DNA from: Bacilli bacterium
Lineage (GTDB): Bacteria; Bacillota_I; Bacilli_A; RFN20; CAG-826
DNA length: 43,123 bases
Assembly (NCBI GenBank): GCA_017442875.1
Contig: JAFSPN010000002.1
Span: 1-43,123 of the forward strand
Direction of reading: 5' to 3'
Shown: one piece after another, positions 24,537 through 33,331 of the stretch
Layout of the letters: each line of letters begins with the position of its first letter
Position numbering within the stretch: position 1 is the stretch's first letter
Made by a program: the position numbers and the translations under genes
The notes under the pieces: generated by a model
Seen by the model: the letters and a program-made list of their open reading frames with translations, nothing else
Database searches by the model: none
What the model was told of the DNA's origin: nothing

Positions 24537-26459
24537 TTATTTGTTAGAAAAGGCTTTAATCATTAATTCGTTAAGTTTCTTAACAAACTCTTTCTTGCTG
24601 GATATCTCTCTTCCTTCAAGAAGCATAGCTTCATCGTATAAAACAGAGGCATATTCTTTGACTAAGTCGTCTTGATCTTGAATAGCGGTAAACGCTTTAA
24701 AGAGGTCGTGATCAGGATTGATTTCTAAGACTTTTTTGGCTTTGACCTTTTCTTCGTTTCCGGGTTGTTCATTAAGCGTCTTTTCCATTTCTAATGAAAG
24801 ACCATCTTTAGTGCTTAAACAAAGTGGGGAATCGACGAGTTTAGAAGAGATGACAACATCATCGATTTCATCTTTAAGGCCTTCTTTAAGATTATCGAGT
24901 AGTCTCTTATTATCCGCGGTAGCGAGGTCAATTTTTTCTTGCTCTTCTTTACTGATTTCATTAGTGGCGTCGTCAGTGATGGATTTGAATTCGGTTTTAT
25001 CGTAATCGTGCATCATCATAATACAGAATTCATCAATTCTTTGATCGAGCAACAAGACATCATAGCCAAGTTTCTTATATCTTTCGATTTGTGGTAGTAA
25101 CTTAATCGCATCTAAGTTCTCACCAGAGACAAAGTAAATAGCTTTTTGGTCTTTGGCCATCTTATCCTTGTACTCTTTTAGAGTAATATAATCATCATTG
25201 TTATTTAATGAGTGGAACAATAAGACGTCTTGGAGAAGTTCTTTTTTGCCTCCATAAGTACTATAAATGCCAAACTTAATATGCTCACCAAAGTTCTTCC
25301 AGAATTTAACGTATTTTTCTTTATCTTCTTTGAGAACTTCTTTTAATTTATCAATCACTTTCTTTTCAACGTTTTCCGCGATTTTATCCATGATTGGTGA
25401 ATGCTGAAGAATTTCTCTAGAAATATTTAAGTTGAGATCTGGAGAATCAACAAGGCCCTTAACAAACTTTAAATAATCTGGAATAAGCTCAGGAGCCTTA
25501 TCCTTGATAAAGACACCTTTAGAATAAAGTTGTAAACCCTTTTCATAGTTTTCGCTATATAAGTTATAAGGCACATGTGAAGGAATAAATAATAAGGAAT
25601 TATAGGTAATTTTCCCGTCTACGGACACGAATAAAGAAATCGCTGGATCTTCATAATCCATAAATTTATCTTTATAGAACTTATTAAGTTCTTCTTCACT
25701 AACATCTTTCTTATTCTTTTTCCAAAGAGGAACCATAGAGTTAAGAGTTTGTTCTTCTTTAACTTCCTCGGTTTCGCCTTTGATTTCGTTACCATCTTTA
25801 TCAAGTTTTGGCTTGTGTGTTGTGCACATCATCTTGATTGGATAGCGGATATAATCGCTATAGCGTCTCACTAAATCTTTGATTTGATATTCTTCTAAAT
25901 ATTTATCGTAATCAACTTCTTTAGATGATTTCTTTAAATACAAAGTAATCGTGGTGCCTACCTCGTCTTTTTGGGCTTCTTCAATAGAATAACTATCTTC
26001 GCCACTAGAAGAGAATAAATAGGCTTGTCCGTCATATGTCTTAGTTAAAACATCGATTTTTGAGGCCACCATAAAAGCGCTATAAAAGCCCACACCAAAT
26101 TGACCGATGATATCTAAATCTTTCTTCTCTTTCGCCTCTTTGATTTTGTTCATAAAGTCTTTAGAACCACTTCTTGCAATCGTGCCTAGATTATTAATCA
26201 AATCATCTTTAGACATACCAATGCCATTATCAGAAATAGTAATAGTTCTATTCTTTTTATCTAAGGTGATATGAATATCGTGATCTAAAAGAGGCACCTT
26301 GCCTTTGCTTGTTAAAGATAAATACTTATATTTATCAATCGCGTCAGAGGCATTGGAAATGAGTTCTCTTAAAAAGATTTCGTTATTGGAATAAATAGAG
26401 TTAATCATTAAATTTAATAACTCTTTGCTTTCTGTTTCAAATTTCTTAATTTCTTTCAT
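24537..26459 (-). CDS. htpG: Molecular chaperone HtpG (Hsp90)
   Basis: The bacterial Hsp90, an ATP-dependent chaperone dimer. The GHKL ATPase domain is at the N-terminus: EIFLRELISNASDAIDK with the catalytic Glu, ISDNGIGM, and IGQFGVGFYSAFMVA. The middle domain (about 230-500) includes KGVFIKDKAPELIP and LNISREILQ, and the C-terminal dimerisation domain follows. Length 640 is standard. GGAG is located 8 nt upstream of the ATG. The promoter region contains a CIRCE element, so control by the HrcA repressor is expected. Confidence 0.97.
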   Translation of the reverse strand: MKEIKKFETESKELLNLMINSIYSNNEIFLRELISNASDAIDKYKYLSLTSKGKVPLLDHDIHITLDKKNRTITISDNGIGMSKDDLINNLGTIARSGSKDFMNKIKEAKEKKDLDIIGQFGVGFYSAFMVASKIDVLTKTYDGQAYLFSSSGEDSYSIEEAQKDEVGTTITLYLKKSSKEVDYDKYLEEYQIKDLVRRYSDYIRYPIKMMCTTHKPKLDKDGNEIKGETEEVKEEQTLNSMVPLWKKNKKDVSEEELNKFYKDKFMDYEDPAISLFVSVDGKITYNSLLFIPSHVPYNLYSENYEKGLQLYSKGVFIKDKAPELIPDYLKFVKGLVDSPDLNLNISREILQHSPIMDKIAENVEKKVIDKLKEVLKEDKEKYVKFWKNFGEHIKFGIYSTYGGKKELLQDVLLFHSLNNNDDYITLKEYKDKMAKDQKAIYFVSGENLDAIKLLPQIERYKKLGYDVLLLDQRIDEFCIMMMHDYDKTEFKSITDDATNEISKEEQEKIDLATADNKRLLDNLKEGLKDEIDDVVISSKLVDSPLCLSTKDGLSLEMEKTLNEQPGNEEKVKAKKVLEINPDHDLFKAFTAIQDQDDLVKEYASVLYDEAMLLEGREISSKKEFVKKLNELMIKAFSNK

Positions 26460-26505
26460 AACAATTCTCCTTTTGCTAGTTCAGCGTAGGACTAGTTTCA
26501 TTATA

Positions 26506-26545
26506 ATTTTAGCCATTATTAGCACTTAGTCAAGCAGAGTGCTAA
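26506..26545 (-). promoter_or_regulatory. htpG promoter with CIRCE operator (HrcA site)
   Basis: TTAGCACTT-N9-GAGTGCTAA at 26519-26545 matches the CIRCE consensus (TTAGCACTC-N9-GAGTGCTAA) except for one base. On the minus strand a -35 TTGACT (26533-26528) lies in the CIRCE spacer and TAAAAT (26511-26506) follows after 16 nt, so HrcA binding would block RNA polymerase directly. Confidence 0.85.
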
Positions 26546-26607
26546 AAAATATTGCATAATGTAAAACATTAAATTATTTAAAAACTCCTTCAACTGCTCC
26601 TAGTATA

Positions 26608-26639
26608 TTGACGTCTCAGTTTACATATGATAGCATATG
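26608..26639 (+). promoter_or_regulatory. Promoter and palindromic operator of the MntA/HepT pair
   Basis: TTGACG (26608-26613), 17-nt spacer, TAGCAT (26631-26636). A symmetrical element CATATG-atag-CATATG (26624-26639) overlaps the spacer end and the -10. This is a good candidate for autorepression by the antitoxin, whose N-terminus looks like a DNA-binding ribbon-helix-helix segment. Confidence 0.5.
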
Positions 26640-26657
26640 CTTGAAGGAATAATTGTA

Positions 26658-27113
26658 ATGGCATTTAATCAGCAAAAATATATTGATAGTTTTAATAAAG
26701 AAACATATAAAATGTTTCCTTTTCGTGTAAGAAAGGATAATATAGAAGTAATCAATAAACTCAATACTGTTCCTAATAAGAACAAATATATTGTTAGTTT
26801 GATTGAGAATAATATTAATCCATCTGTTTTGACACTCAAGCAGATAAAAACAAGAATCCTCCCCATCATGACAAAGCACAACATTCATGAAGTGTTTCTT
26901 TTTGGTAGTTATGCTAGAGGTGAGGCAAACAATAATAGTGACGTCGACATCTATTGTGATAGCGGCGACATTAAAACTTTAATCGATCAAGGCTTCTTTG
27001 AAGACGAATTAGAAGAGGCATTGGGAAAAGAAGTTGATATCGTTTTTATTGGATCTCAGATGGATGATTATTTTAGGCAACAACTAGAAGGAGATTTGAT
27101 TAAACTATGCTAG
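26658..27113 (+). CDS. MntA-type nucleotidyltransferase antitoxin with N-terminal DNA-binding-like segment
   Basis: The minimal nucleotidyltransferase (MNT) of a HEPN/MNT toxin-antitoxin pair; family members AMPylate a tyrosine of the HEPN toxin to silence it. The catalytic motif GSYARG at 83-88 with SDVD at 94-97 (Asp95, Asp97) is complete and a third acidic residue is likely Asp127 (EVDIVF). Residues 1-55 (QQKYIDSFNKETYKMFPFRVRKDN...YIVSLIENNI) look like a ribbon-helix-helix segment as in other small antitoxins. ATG 26658 with GAAGGA upstream is preferred over ATG 26637, which lies in the operator. It overlaps the toxin gene by 7 nt. Confidence 0.88.
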   Translation: MAFNQQKYIDSFNKETYKMFPFRVRKDNIEVINKLNTVPNKNKYIVSLIENNINPSVLTLKQIKTRILPIMTKHNIHEVFLFGSYARGEANNNSDVDIYCDSGDIKTLIDQGFFEDELEEALGKEVDIVFIGSQMDDYFRQQLEGDLIKLC

Positions 27114-27451
27114 CCGTTAAAGAAAAAGGACTGCTTTTAAATATCATTAAACATTGTAATAAAATCGAATTAAAAATGGCTTCCCTTACGAGAGAAAAAT
27201 TTGATGCAGATGAAGACATTAGAGAAATCATTTGTTTTAATATTTTTCAAATTGGAGAATTGGCTAAGAATTTTGATGCAGAGTTTGTTAAGAAATATGG
27301 TGGTGTTCCTTGGAAACAAATTAAAGGGATGCGAGATAAAATAGGACATGGCTATGGCACAATCGATTTAGATAGGATATGGGATACAGCCTCTATTGAC
27401 ATCGCACCTCTCAATAAATATTGCAAAGAGATAATCAATAAAAATAGTTAA
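27107..27451 (+). CDS. HepT-type HEPN ribonuclease toxin
   Basis: A 114-residue all-helical HEPN domain protein, the RNase toxin partner of the MNT upstream. The defining R-x4-H-x-Y motif is present as Arg76, His81, Tyr83 in RDKIGHGY. The tyrosine is the known type of AMPylation target. NIFQIGELAKNF (45-56) and VPWKQIKGMRDKIGH are typical of the HepT/DUF86 family. Translation is coupled to the antitoxin gene. The pair is likely functional since both active sites are intact. Confidence 0.9.
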   Translation: MLAVKEKGLLLNIIKHCNKIELKMASLTREKFDADEDIREIICFNIFQIGELAKNFDAEFVKKYGGVPWKQIKGMRDKIGHGYGTIDLDRIWDTASIDIAPLNKYCKEIINKNS

Positions 27452-27524
27452 GGTTAAATAATATTTTAAAAATATTGTTTTGCTTGTAAAATGATAGTAG
27501 ATAAAAGGATACTTAGGAGATAAT

Positions 27525-27896
27525 ATGAAATTTTTAAGATGCAAAGTGTGTGGCAAGATTGTCGCTATGGTTAACGACTGTTCAAGCTGCCCAACAAAAT
27601 GCTGTGGTGAAGCAATGGAAGAAATCCCTGTTAATACCCAAGATGGCGCTCATGAAAAGCATTTACCGGTTTATAACATTGAAGGTAACATTCTCAAAGT
27701 TAAAGTTGGTGAAGTGGCTCACCCAATGCTCGATGCCCATTATATTCAATGGATTGCAGTGCAAACTGATAAAGGCAATCAAAGAAAAGTGCTTCAACCA
27801 GGTCAAGCACCAGAGGCAGAATTTGCCTTATTACCAGGTGAAAAAGTTCTTGCGGTTTACGAATACTGCAATCTTCACGGATTATATAAAGCTTAA
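27525..27896 (+). CDS. dfx: Desulfoferrodoxin (superoxide reductase)
   Basis: Reduces superoxide to hydrogen peroxide without making oxygen, a defence of anaerobes. The N-terminal desulforedoxin-like iron site is C-x2-C...CC (Cys6, Cys9, Cys26, Cys27). The catalytic site has EKH (His46; the preceding Glu44 position matches the usual Glu), His66 (EVAHPM), His72 (DAHYIQW), Cys115 and His118 (YEYCNLHGLYK). So it is a two-centre (2Fe) enzyme of normal length (123). AGGAG precedes the ATG. Terminated by the hairpin right after it. Confidence 0.96.
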   Translation: MKFLRCKVCGKIVAMVNDCSSCPTKCCGEAMEEIPVNTQDGAHEKHLPVYNIEGNILKVKVGEVAHPMLDAHYIQWIAVQTDKGNQRKVLQPGQAPEAEFALLPGEKVLAVYEYCNLHGLYKA

Positions 27897-27905
27897 AAAA
27901 CATCG

Positions 27906-27936
27906 AAAGGGTGGAATAAAAATCCATCCTTTTTTA
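27906..27936 (+). terminator. Intrinsic terminator after dfx
   Basis: Stem AAAGGGTGGA (27906-27915) / TCCATCCTTT (27923-27932) with one G-T pair, 7-nt loop and a T run. Confidence 0.8.
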
Positions 27937-27996
27937 TTCGCACGCAATAAAATATGCTACAATATTTTCAAATGTTAGATAAGGAGACTATCGATT

Positions 27997-30900
27997 ATGA
28001 AAAGTAGACTTTTGCTTTTTGTGTCTTTTCTTTCCACTAGCTTGGCTTTAACAGCCTGTGGTGGATTTGGAGAAGGCGAAGAAAGTGGTGGAGGCAATTC
28101 AATCACTTTGCCAAATACTGCTCAAGAAGCCGCCAACATGTTTTACCAATTAGCGACCAGTACTGGTGTCGAGATTACTTATCGTGCTTACGACGATGAA
28201 AGTAATGAGCCAGAAACAAACACAATTGGTTTCAAAAACGATGTTTTCTGGGTGAAAGAGAATGTTGCCTATAAGAAAGCAGACACAACCTTAGAAATGT
28301 ATGAATATGATGCCACAAAGCAATCATATGAATATCAAGTTTCTGTCACAGAATCAGAACAAACTTCTCTTGATTTGATTTTGAAGAACTTCTCGTCAGT
28401 TTTTTATGCTGGTTATGAATATGCTTCCACACAAGGAATGGGTTCGTTTACTTCTAAGAAAGATGTCACGTTCTTAACTAGACCAGCGACAGAATACACG
28501 CTTGCTTATTCCGATGGTGTTAATCAAGCGAGTTTAAATATTATCTTTGATAACGCTACTGGCATTACCTTAAAGATATACGCTGCCGCCTCTTCTAGTA
28601 GTGATGGTTCTTCTGCTGAATACGAAGTTACTTCATTTGCGATTGGAAATGCTGTTATTGTTCCAACGCTCAATAAGTCATCTGGCCAAGGTGGTGAAGG
28701 TCAAGGTGGTGAAGGCCAAGGTGGACAAACCGATGTTGATTATTTCAACAATAAACTACTCATGTACACCAGCCATGAAAACGCTCCTGATTATGTCAAT
28801 TCACAATTAGGCCTTTTTGCTGACGGCAAATTTGAATTAAAAAGCTTTCAAAATGGCTATCAAATAGTTTTCTTTGGTAAATATGTAGTTGCCGCTTCTA
28901 AAACATCGGCGACGTTGGTGACTGAAAGAGTCTATAAAGATCAAGTCAAAGAAACTTCTTCAATCACACAAACATGGACACTTGATTACTCTGATGGCGC
29001 TTATACACTAGCGGTTTCTAGTAGGAGTAAGGCCTATTACAATGCTTCCGGTGCTGCACCAACTCACTATGTTATTCCAGGTCAGGGTGGAGGCGAAAGT
29101 GATGTTGAAAACTTTGTTAATCACTTCTTTACTTTTGTTAGCCAACAAAACGCTCAAAACTTTGTTAATTCCACAATCGCTTTGTTTGATGATGGCACAT
29201 TTGAAGTTGTAACCACTCAAAACGGAAATCTACTTGTTTATTTAGGAACCTATACCGTTAATGCGAATGATACCGCTGCAACACTAAGCGTGACGAAATA
29301 TTACAGCGCTGCCAGCGGTGCATATACCCATCAAGCAGTTGGCAACTGGTTATTCACACTGCAACAAAACGGCTATGCTTTAGCCATGGCTGGTGGCCCA
29401 ACTGTTATCTACGCTTTATCCAATAGTGCTCCAACACACGCGAATATTCCAGCCGATGAAGGCCAAGGCCAAACCGGTGATGATGCCAAATACAAAGTCA
29501 ATGAAGCGATTTGGAACGAAATGATTGTCAATCGCGGTATTATCAGTTTGGCAAGCAACTTTACGATGATCACAAATAACGCCGATGGTCAAACAAAGTA
29601 TGAATTTGATTCTGGTAAAGTTCACTACACCTTTGCGTCTTCAAGCTTTACTACTGAAATGTTCTATGAATTCACAAGTTTAACGAGTGGTACTTTCTAT
29701 TATAAAAATAACGGTCAATGGGCAAGTCAAGTTGCTCCTGCTGATATGCATTTGACATTTGATGATTATATTGGCGTTTTACCAGTTCCTTATAGCAAAG
29801 TATCATTCAACAGCACCTCATATTACTATGGCTGCAATGAATGGAAAGATGAGCAACAAGATGCTTATCAAAACCCGCGTTTCTTCTTCGAAGAAGGAAA
29901 TTTAATTAAAACGACTTATAAACATTGGGATGTTGAATATCTTTATACATTCAACGAATATGGCACAACATCAGTTACTCTTCCAGAAGTTAGTGGTGGT
30001 CAAAGTGATGAAGATGCAAAATACAAAATTACCTCTTCCACATGGGAAGATATGATTGTTGATGCTGGCCTTGTTTCGTTAGAGAGCAATTTCACCGCAA
30101 TGGTTCGTTCATCCGATTTAAGCGGTGTCAATAAATATGAATTTGATGAAGGTCTTGTTCACAAACTCTATAACGACGGATATGAAGAATATATTGAATT
30201 TCTTACCGAAACAAGCGGAAATAGATATTTAAAGAACGAATCTGGCGCTTGGGCTTCTAGAGAATTCGGTTTCTCTGATAATCTCAGTATCTCTGGATAT
30301 ACGGGAACCCTCTTTCCTCTCTTTAATGACATCAGCAACATCTCATTTAGCCAATTAACATTCAACAAACAAACAAAAGGATATGAACTCAGTTCATGGT
30401 CATATAATGGTGGAAGTACGTTCACCAGCATTTATTTCTCCTTTGTTGATAGCAAATTGATGAAAGTGAGTTATACACTTGATGGTATTAATCACGAAAC
30501 TGAATTCAATAAACATGGCACAACCTCAGTTACTCTTCCAGAAATTGGTAGTGGTGGTGAAGGTGGCCAAACCACATCCAAGTGGCCGGCTGCAGATATC
30601 GCTGCAAAATTAGCTGAATTAGAGCTCAATGTCACTGTTCCTGCTCCAAAAGAAGAATACATTGAAAGCGTCACCGACGAATTCACAGAGGATTATAATG
30701 GTTTATTCATTTCCGTGACCGCTGCTGATGCTAACTATTCCTCAGTCATATTCAGTAGTTTCGTGTCCGGTTTCCAAGGGTTTGTATTAGATGCAACAGC
30801 ATCCAATATCGATGATGGTATTTATGTTCTTTTTAATGAGACACGCGACATTAAGATTACCATGACATATTCAAGAGGAAATCCAACAGTTACAGTTCTT

Positions 30901-31938
30901 ATCGAATGGTATGAAGCCGAACTTGAAAATACATATCCAGTAGATAGCATAGCAGCGTTCTTCAAACAATATGAATTAACAACCGCTCTTCCAAGCCTTG
31001 AAATGGAAGGTGTTGCTTATCATTATGGTCAATCTGAATATGCTGCAATGGCCTATTTGACCATGGCACCAAGTGAAGGCAATACATTAGAGGCTATTGT
31101 TGCTAGTGCAGAATCTGCTCTTACTACAGCAGGTTTCAAAATTGTTTATGTTCCTTCAATGGATGGCCAAGGCGGACTATCAGCAATGTATATTGATCCA
31201 GCTTTGCAATATTATGTTTTCTTCTCAATTGATGCAAGCACTAACGAAGCAACAGCTATCATCGCAGTGGATTCCGAAGGCGAAATGGCGGCCGCTGTGT
31301 CCCTTGATTATCCACAAGACATAGTTGAATCATTTATACCAGAATACACAACAGATACTCTTCCTTCATTAGCGATCGATGGTGCGGCCTATATGATTGG
31401 CGAAGATGGAGATGGTTTCCAATTACAAATAAACTTACAGCCAGGTATGGAAGCTGCAAACATCTTAAGAGACTTAACAACACGCATTGGCCGTGCTGGT
31501 TATATCTTTAACGAAGAAGATGAAGGATATCATTCCGCGAACAATCAAATCGTTATCTATATTAGTAATATTGATAACAAGTTGCTTGAAATCCAAGTCA
31601 GATTCATCGAAGAAGAAGAGCCACCAGTCGAAGAATTTGAAGATGTCACATATACATTTATTTGCGATGACGAATGGGATATCTTTGAATATGAACCAGA
31701 GTTCTATGTTTATGTTTGGAACGAAAAAGGTGAAACAGGCTGGATTGAATTAAGCCTAGTTGAAGGTAAAACATTTACCGCTGAAATCAGCACTAAATGG
31801 ACACATTGCACCGTTGTGAGATTGAATCCAAATGTAGAAGAAGGACAGGAATGGGAACCTAACTGGGATGCTAAGTGGAATCAATCTAAAGACCTCGACT
31901 TAAGTGGTGAGGAAGAAACATTCAATTTCAATTTTTAA
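27997..31938 (+). CDS. Large repeat-containing surface lipoprotein
   Basis: 1313 residues with a lipoprotein signal peptide: basic start MKSR, hydrophobic core, lipobox LTAC with Cys21 as the lipidated residue, then a flexible Gly/Glu linker. Internal repeats are clear: two copies of a roughly 115-residue unit (about 247-360 and 369-485, each ending APTH-x2-IP), two of a roughly 175-residue unit (about 496-668 and 672-849, starting DAKYK and ending GTTSVTLPE), and three related units in 859-1215 (YPxD(I/S)...LPSLxxxGxAY). Gly/Gln/Glu linkers (GGEGQGGEGQGG) separate them. The last 90 residues are Trp/Tyr-rich (FYVYVWNEKGETGW), reminiscent of carbohydrate-binding modules. Function unknown; adhesion or glycan binding is plausible. 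AAGGAG lies 11 nt upstream. Confidence 0.88.
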   Translation: MKSRLLLFVSFLSTSLALTACGGFGEGEESGGGNSITLPNTAQEAANMFYQLATSTGVEITYRAYDDESNEPETNTIGFKNDVFWVKENVAYKKADTTLEMYEYDATKQSYEYQVSVTESEQTSLDLILKNFSSVFYAGYEYASTQGMGSFTSKKDVTFLTRPATEYTLAYSDGVNQASLNIIFDNATGITLKIYAAASSSSDGSSAEYEVTSFAIGNAVIVPTLNKSSGQGGEGQGGEGQGGQTDVDYFNNKLLMYTSHENAPDYVNSQLGLFADGKFELKSFQNGYQIVFFGKYVVAASKTSATLVTERVYKDQVKETSSITQTWTLDYSDGAYTLAVSSRSKAYYNASGAAPTHYVIPGQGGGESDVENFVNHFFTFVSQQNAQNFVNSTIALFDDGTFEVVTTQNGNLLVYLGTYTVNANDTAATLSVTKYYSAASGAYTHQAVGNWLFTLQQNGYALAMAGGPTVIYALSNSAPTHANIPADEGQGQTGDDAKYKVNEAIWNEMIVNRGIISLASNFTMITNNADGQTKYEFDSGKVHYTFASSSFTTEMFYEFTSLTSGTFYYKNNGQWASQVAPADMHLTFDDYIGVLPVPYSKVSFNSTSYYYGCNEWKDEQQDAYQNPRFFFEEGNLIKTTYKHWDVEYLYTFNEYGTTSVTLPEVSGGQSDEDAKYKITSSTWEDMIVDAGLVSLESNFTAMVRSSDLSGVNKYEFDEGLVHKLYNDGYEEYIEFLTETSGNRYLKNESGAWASREFGFSDNLSISGYTGTLFPLFNDISNISFSQLTFNKQTKGYELSSWSYNGGSTFTSIYFSFVDSKLMKVSYTLDGINHETEFNKHGTTSVTLPEIGSGGEGGQTTSKWPAADIAAKLAELELNVTVPAPKEEYIESVTDEFTEDYNGLFISVTAADANYSSVIFSSFVSGFQGFVLDATASNIDDGIYVLFNETRDIKITMTYSRGNPTVTVLIEWYEAELENTYPVDSIAAFFKQYELTTALPSLEMEGVAYHYGQSEYAAMAYLTMAPSEGNTLEAIVASAESALTTAGFKIVYVPSMDGQGGLSAMYIDPALQYYVFFSIDASTNEATAIIAVDSEGEMAAAVSLDYPQDIVESFIPEYTTDTLPSLAIDGAAYMIGEDGDGFQLQINLQPGMEAANILRDLTTRIGRAGYIFNEEDEGYHSANNQIVIYISNIDNKLLEIQVRFIEEEEPPVEEFEDVTYTFICDDEWDIFEYEPEFYVYVWNEKGETGWIELSLVEGKTFTAEISTKWTHCTVVRLNPNVEEGQEWEPNWDAKWNQSKDLDLSGEEETFNFNF

Positions 31939-31959
31939 TTGAAAATATTAACATTTTAC

Positions 31960-31992
31960 AAAGAACGGGCCAATTGGTTCGTTCTTTTTTAT
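31960..31992 (+). terminator. Intrinsic terminator after the lipoprotein gene
   Basis: Perfect stem AAAGAACG (31960-31967) / CGTTCTTT (31980-31987), inner CCAATTGG self-complementary segment, T run after. Confidence 0.88.
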
Positions 31993-32034
31993 ATGTTTTT
32001 CTCGCATCATAGAAACATACATGCACGTTTACAC

Positions 32035-32063
32035 TTGACTAAATAAAAAAATGGTTATATATT
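32035..32063 (+). promoter_or_regulatory. Sigma-A promoter of the first c-di-GMP riboswitch
   Basis: TTGACT (32035-32040), 17-nt spacer, TATATT (32058-32063). The expected start, near 32070, is just upstream of the aptamer. Confidence 0.8.
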
Positions 32064-32070
32064 TATAACC

Positions 32071-32152
32071 GATAAGGGCAAAACCACAGCAATGTGGCGA
32101 CGCAAAACTAGAGGGTCTTTAAATGAAGATAGCCAGTTGCCGGAGAATGAAG
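32071..32152 (+). promoter_or_regulatory. Cyclic-di-GMP-I (GEMM-I) riboswitch 1
   Basis: The GEMM-I layout is complete: GGGCAAAACC (32076-32085), a P2 hairpin CCACA-GCAA-TGTGG with a GNRA loop, GACGCAAAAC just after it, a third helix GGTCTT...AAGATAGCC, and the 3' AGTTGCCGG block. By alignment to the Vibrio Vc2 aptamer as I remember it, the base corresponding to G20 (last G before the C of GGGC) is G, which favours c-di-GMP over cGAMP. The 3' block CCAGTTGCCG is also the 5' arm of the following terminator, so ligand binding should prevent termination (an ON switch, inferred). It controls the 32185-37528 unit. Confidence 0.88.
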
Positions 32153-32176
32153 AATTCGGGACTGGGTTTTTTATTT
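32133..32176 (+). terminator. Riboswitch 1 expression-platform terminator
   Basis: CCAGTT-g-CCG (32133-32142) pairs with CGGGACTGG (32157-32165), followed by GTTTTTTATTT. It competes with the aptamer's 3' strand. Confidence 0.8.
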
Positions 32177-32184
32177 AAAGGCGT

Positions 32185-33330
32185 ATGAAAAAACTAAACA
32201 AGAAAGCAATTAAAATAGTCGCGGCCACTAGTATGGCCATTTTCTCGTTATTAGCGACCATGACAAGTGCGTACGCTTGGTTTCAAAGTACCCTCAATCA
32301 AGGTGGCAACAACGAAGACTTCTATATCAAACGTTTAGATACTCCGGTCACTTCCATTACTATTCATGAATTCTATGGCGAAACAGATGATGGAAGCGCT
32401 AATAGTTTTGCCTTTGATCCGGTTGGCGTTAGTGTTTACGATGGTTCTTTTGACAATAATGCTAAAGTAGTTGAACTCAACAAATACATTCTTGAAAAAC
32501 CAAATCACCCAGTTTTAATTCTTTTCAAAAATGAGGAAGTAAGTGGTTTTGAATCACAAATTAATTTAAAAACAGAATTCTCATATTTGGGTGCTGCCGA
32601 TAATTTCCTTGCTGGTAAGACCAACACCAAAGAAGAACTTAATGCTTTGAGCAAAACACAAAATGGTTATTATCTTGTTGTTACTGACGAAACTCAATCA
32701 AACAAAACATATTTATACCAATATGTTAGTGGTTCTTTACAATCCAAATCATTTGCGACTTATGCTGCTTTAGATACAGCTGCAAATAGAATTGCAGCTA
32801 ACAACAATAAGTATTTCCTCGTCGTCGACGATGAAGAACACGGTGACGTTGCGACTATTTACCAATATAAGGATGCCACAGCTTCATTCGATATGGTTTG
32901 GTGTGCTTTAGGCAATGCATATTACAGCGAAACAAATCCATTGTCATCCGCTGTTCAATTCCATACCTTTACCTTCACTGATGAATTAGAAGATATAGTC
33001 GAGACACGCGATATTCAAGTCGAATCGTTCGATGATCTTGGCCAAGACTATACATACAATAAACAAACTGATAAGGATTGTATTGCCATTCCAACCGCTA
33101 GTTTTACAAATTCAAACAAACATAGTTTTACAAACTTCACAGATGAAGAAACTTTTGATTACAGCAAAGAAATTAACGTTTTCCGTGGTGATGTTACTGG
33201 CGTTACCTATATCGGAATCGTTGTTAACTATGATAAATACGCTCTTGAATACATTTTCTCCCGCAACTTAGGTAACGAAGCTTTAAACGCTGGCTTAGAT
33301 TTCAAGTGCGACTGGATTACGGAGTTCTAA
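32185..33330 (+). CDS. Secreted protein with SipW-dependent-type signal peptide
   Basis: 381 residues; first gene behind riboswitch 1. The N-terminus MKKLNKKAIKI is followed by a hydrophobic stretch (12-29) and Ala-Tyr-Ala-Trp-Phe-Gln (29-34), the motif shared by the other exported proteins of this locus and typical of SipW-processed TasA/camelysin-like proteins. The remainder is polar with beta-strand character, no cysteines in catalytic arrangement and no anchor, ending GLDFKCDWITEF. AAAGG sits only 3 nt from the ATG, so the ribosome-binding site is poor. Likely function: extracellular fibre or matrix component; inference from signal-peptide class and context only. One base separates it from the next gene. 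Confidence 0.8.
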   Translation: MKKLNKKAIKIVAATSMAIFSLLATMTSAYAWFQSTLNQGGNNEDFYIKRLDTPVTSITIHEFYGETDDGSANSFAFDPVGVSVYDGSFDNNAKVVELNKYILEKPNHPVLILFKNEEVSGFESQINLKTEFSYLGAADNFLAGKTNTKEELNALSKTQNGYYLVVTDETQSNKTYLYQYVSGSLQSKSFATYAALDTAANRIAANNNKYFLVVDDEEHGDVATIYQYKDATASFDMVWCALGNAYYSETNPLSSAVQFHTFTFTDELEDIVETRDIQVESFDDLGQDYTYNKQTDKDCIAIPTASFTNSNKHSFTNFTDEETFDYSKEINVFRGDVTGVTYIGIVVNYDKYALEYIFSRNLGNEALNAGLDFKCDWITEF

Positions 33331-33331
33331 T

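Noticed and set aside
28680-28725. GGTGAAGGTCAAGGTGGT repeats as a CRISPR-like or mobile repeat
   Set aside because: They encode the in-frame Gly/Gln/Glu linker of the lipoprotein. No CRISPR array, insertion sequence or attachment site was seen in the window.
30168-30431. Minus-strand ORFs inside the large surface genes
   Set aside because: They overlap strongly supported coding sequence, lack ribosome-binding sites and read as antisense of repetitive codons.
32071-32152. cGAMP-sensing (GEMM-Ib) variant of the riboswitch
   Set aside because: The position that distinguishes the ligands appears to be G in both copies, favouring c-di-GMP. The assignment rests on a manual alignment.
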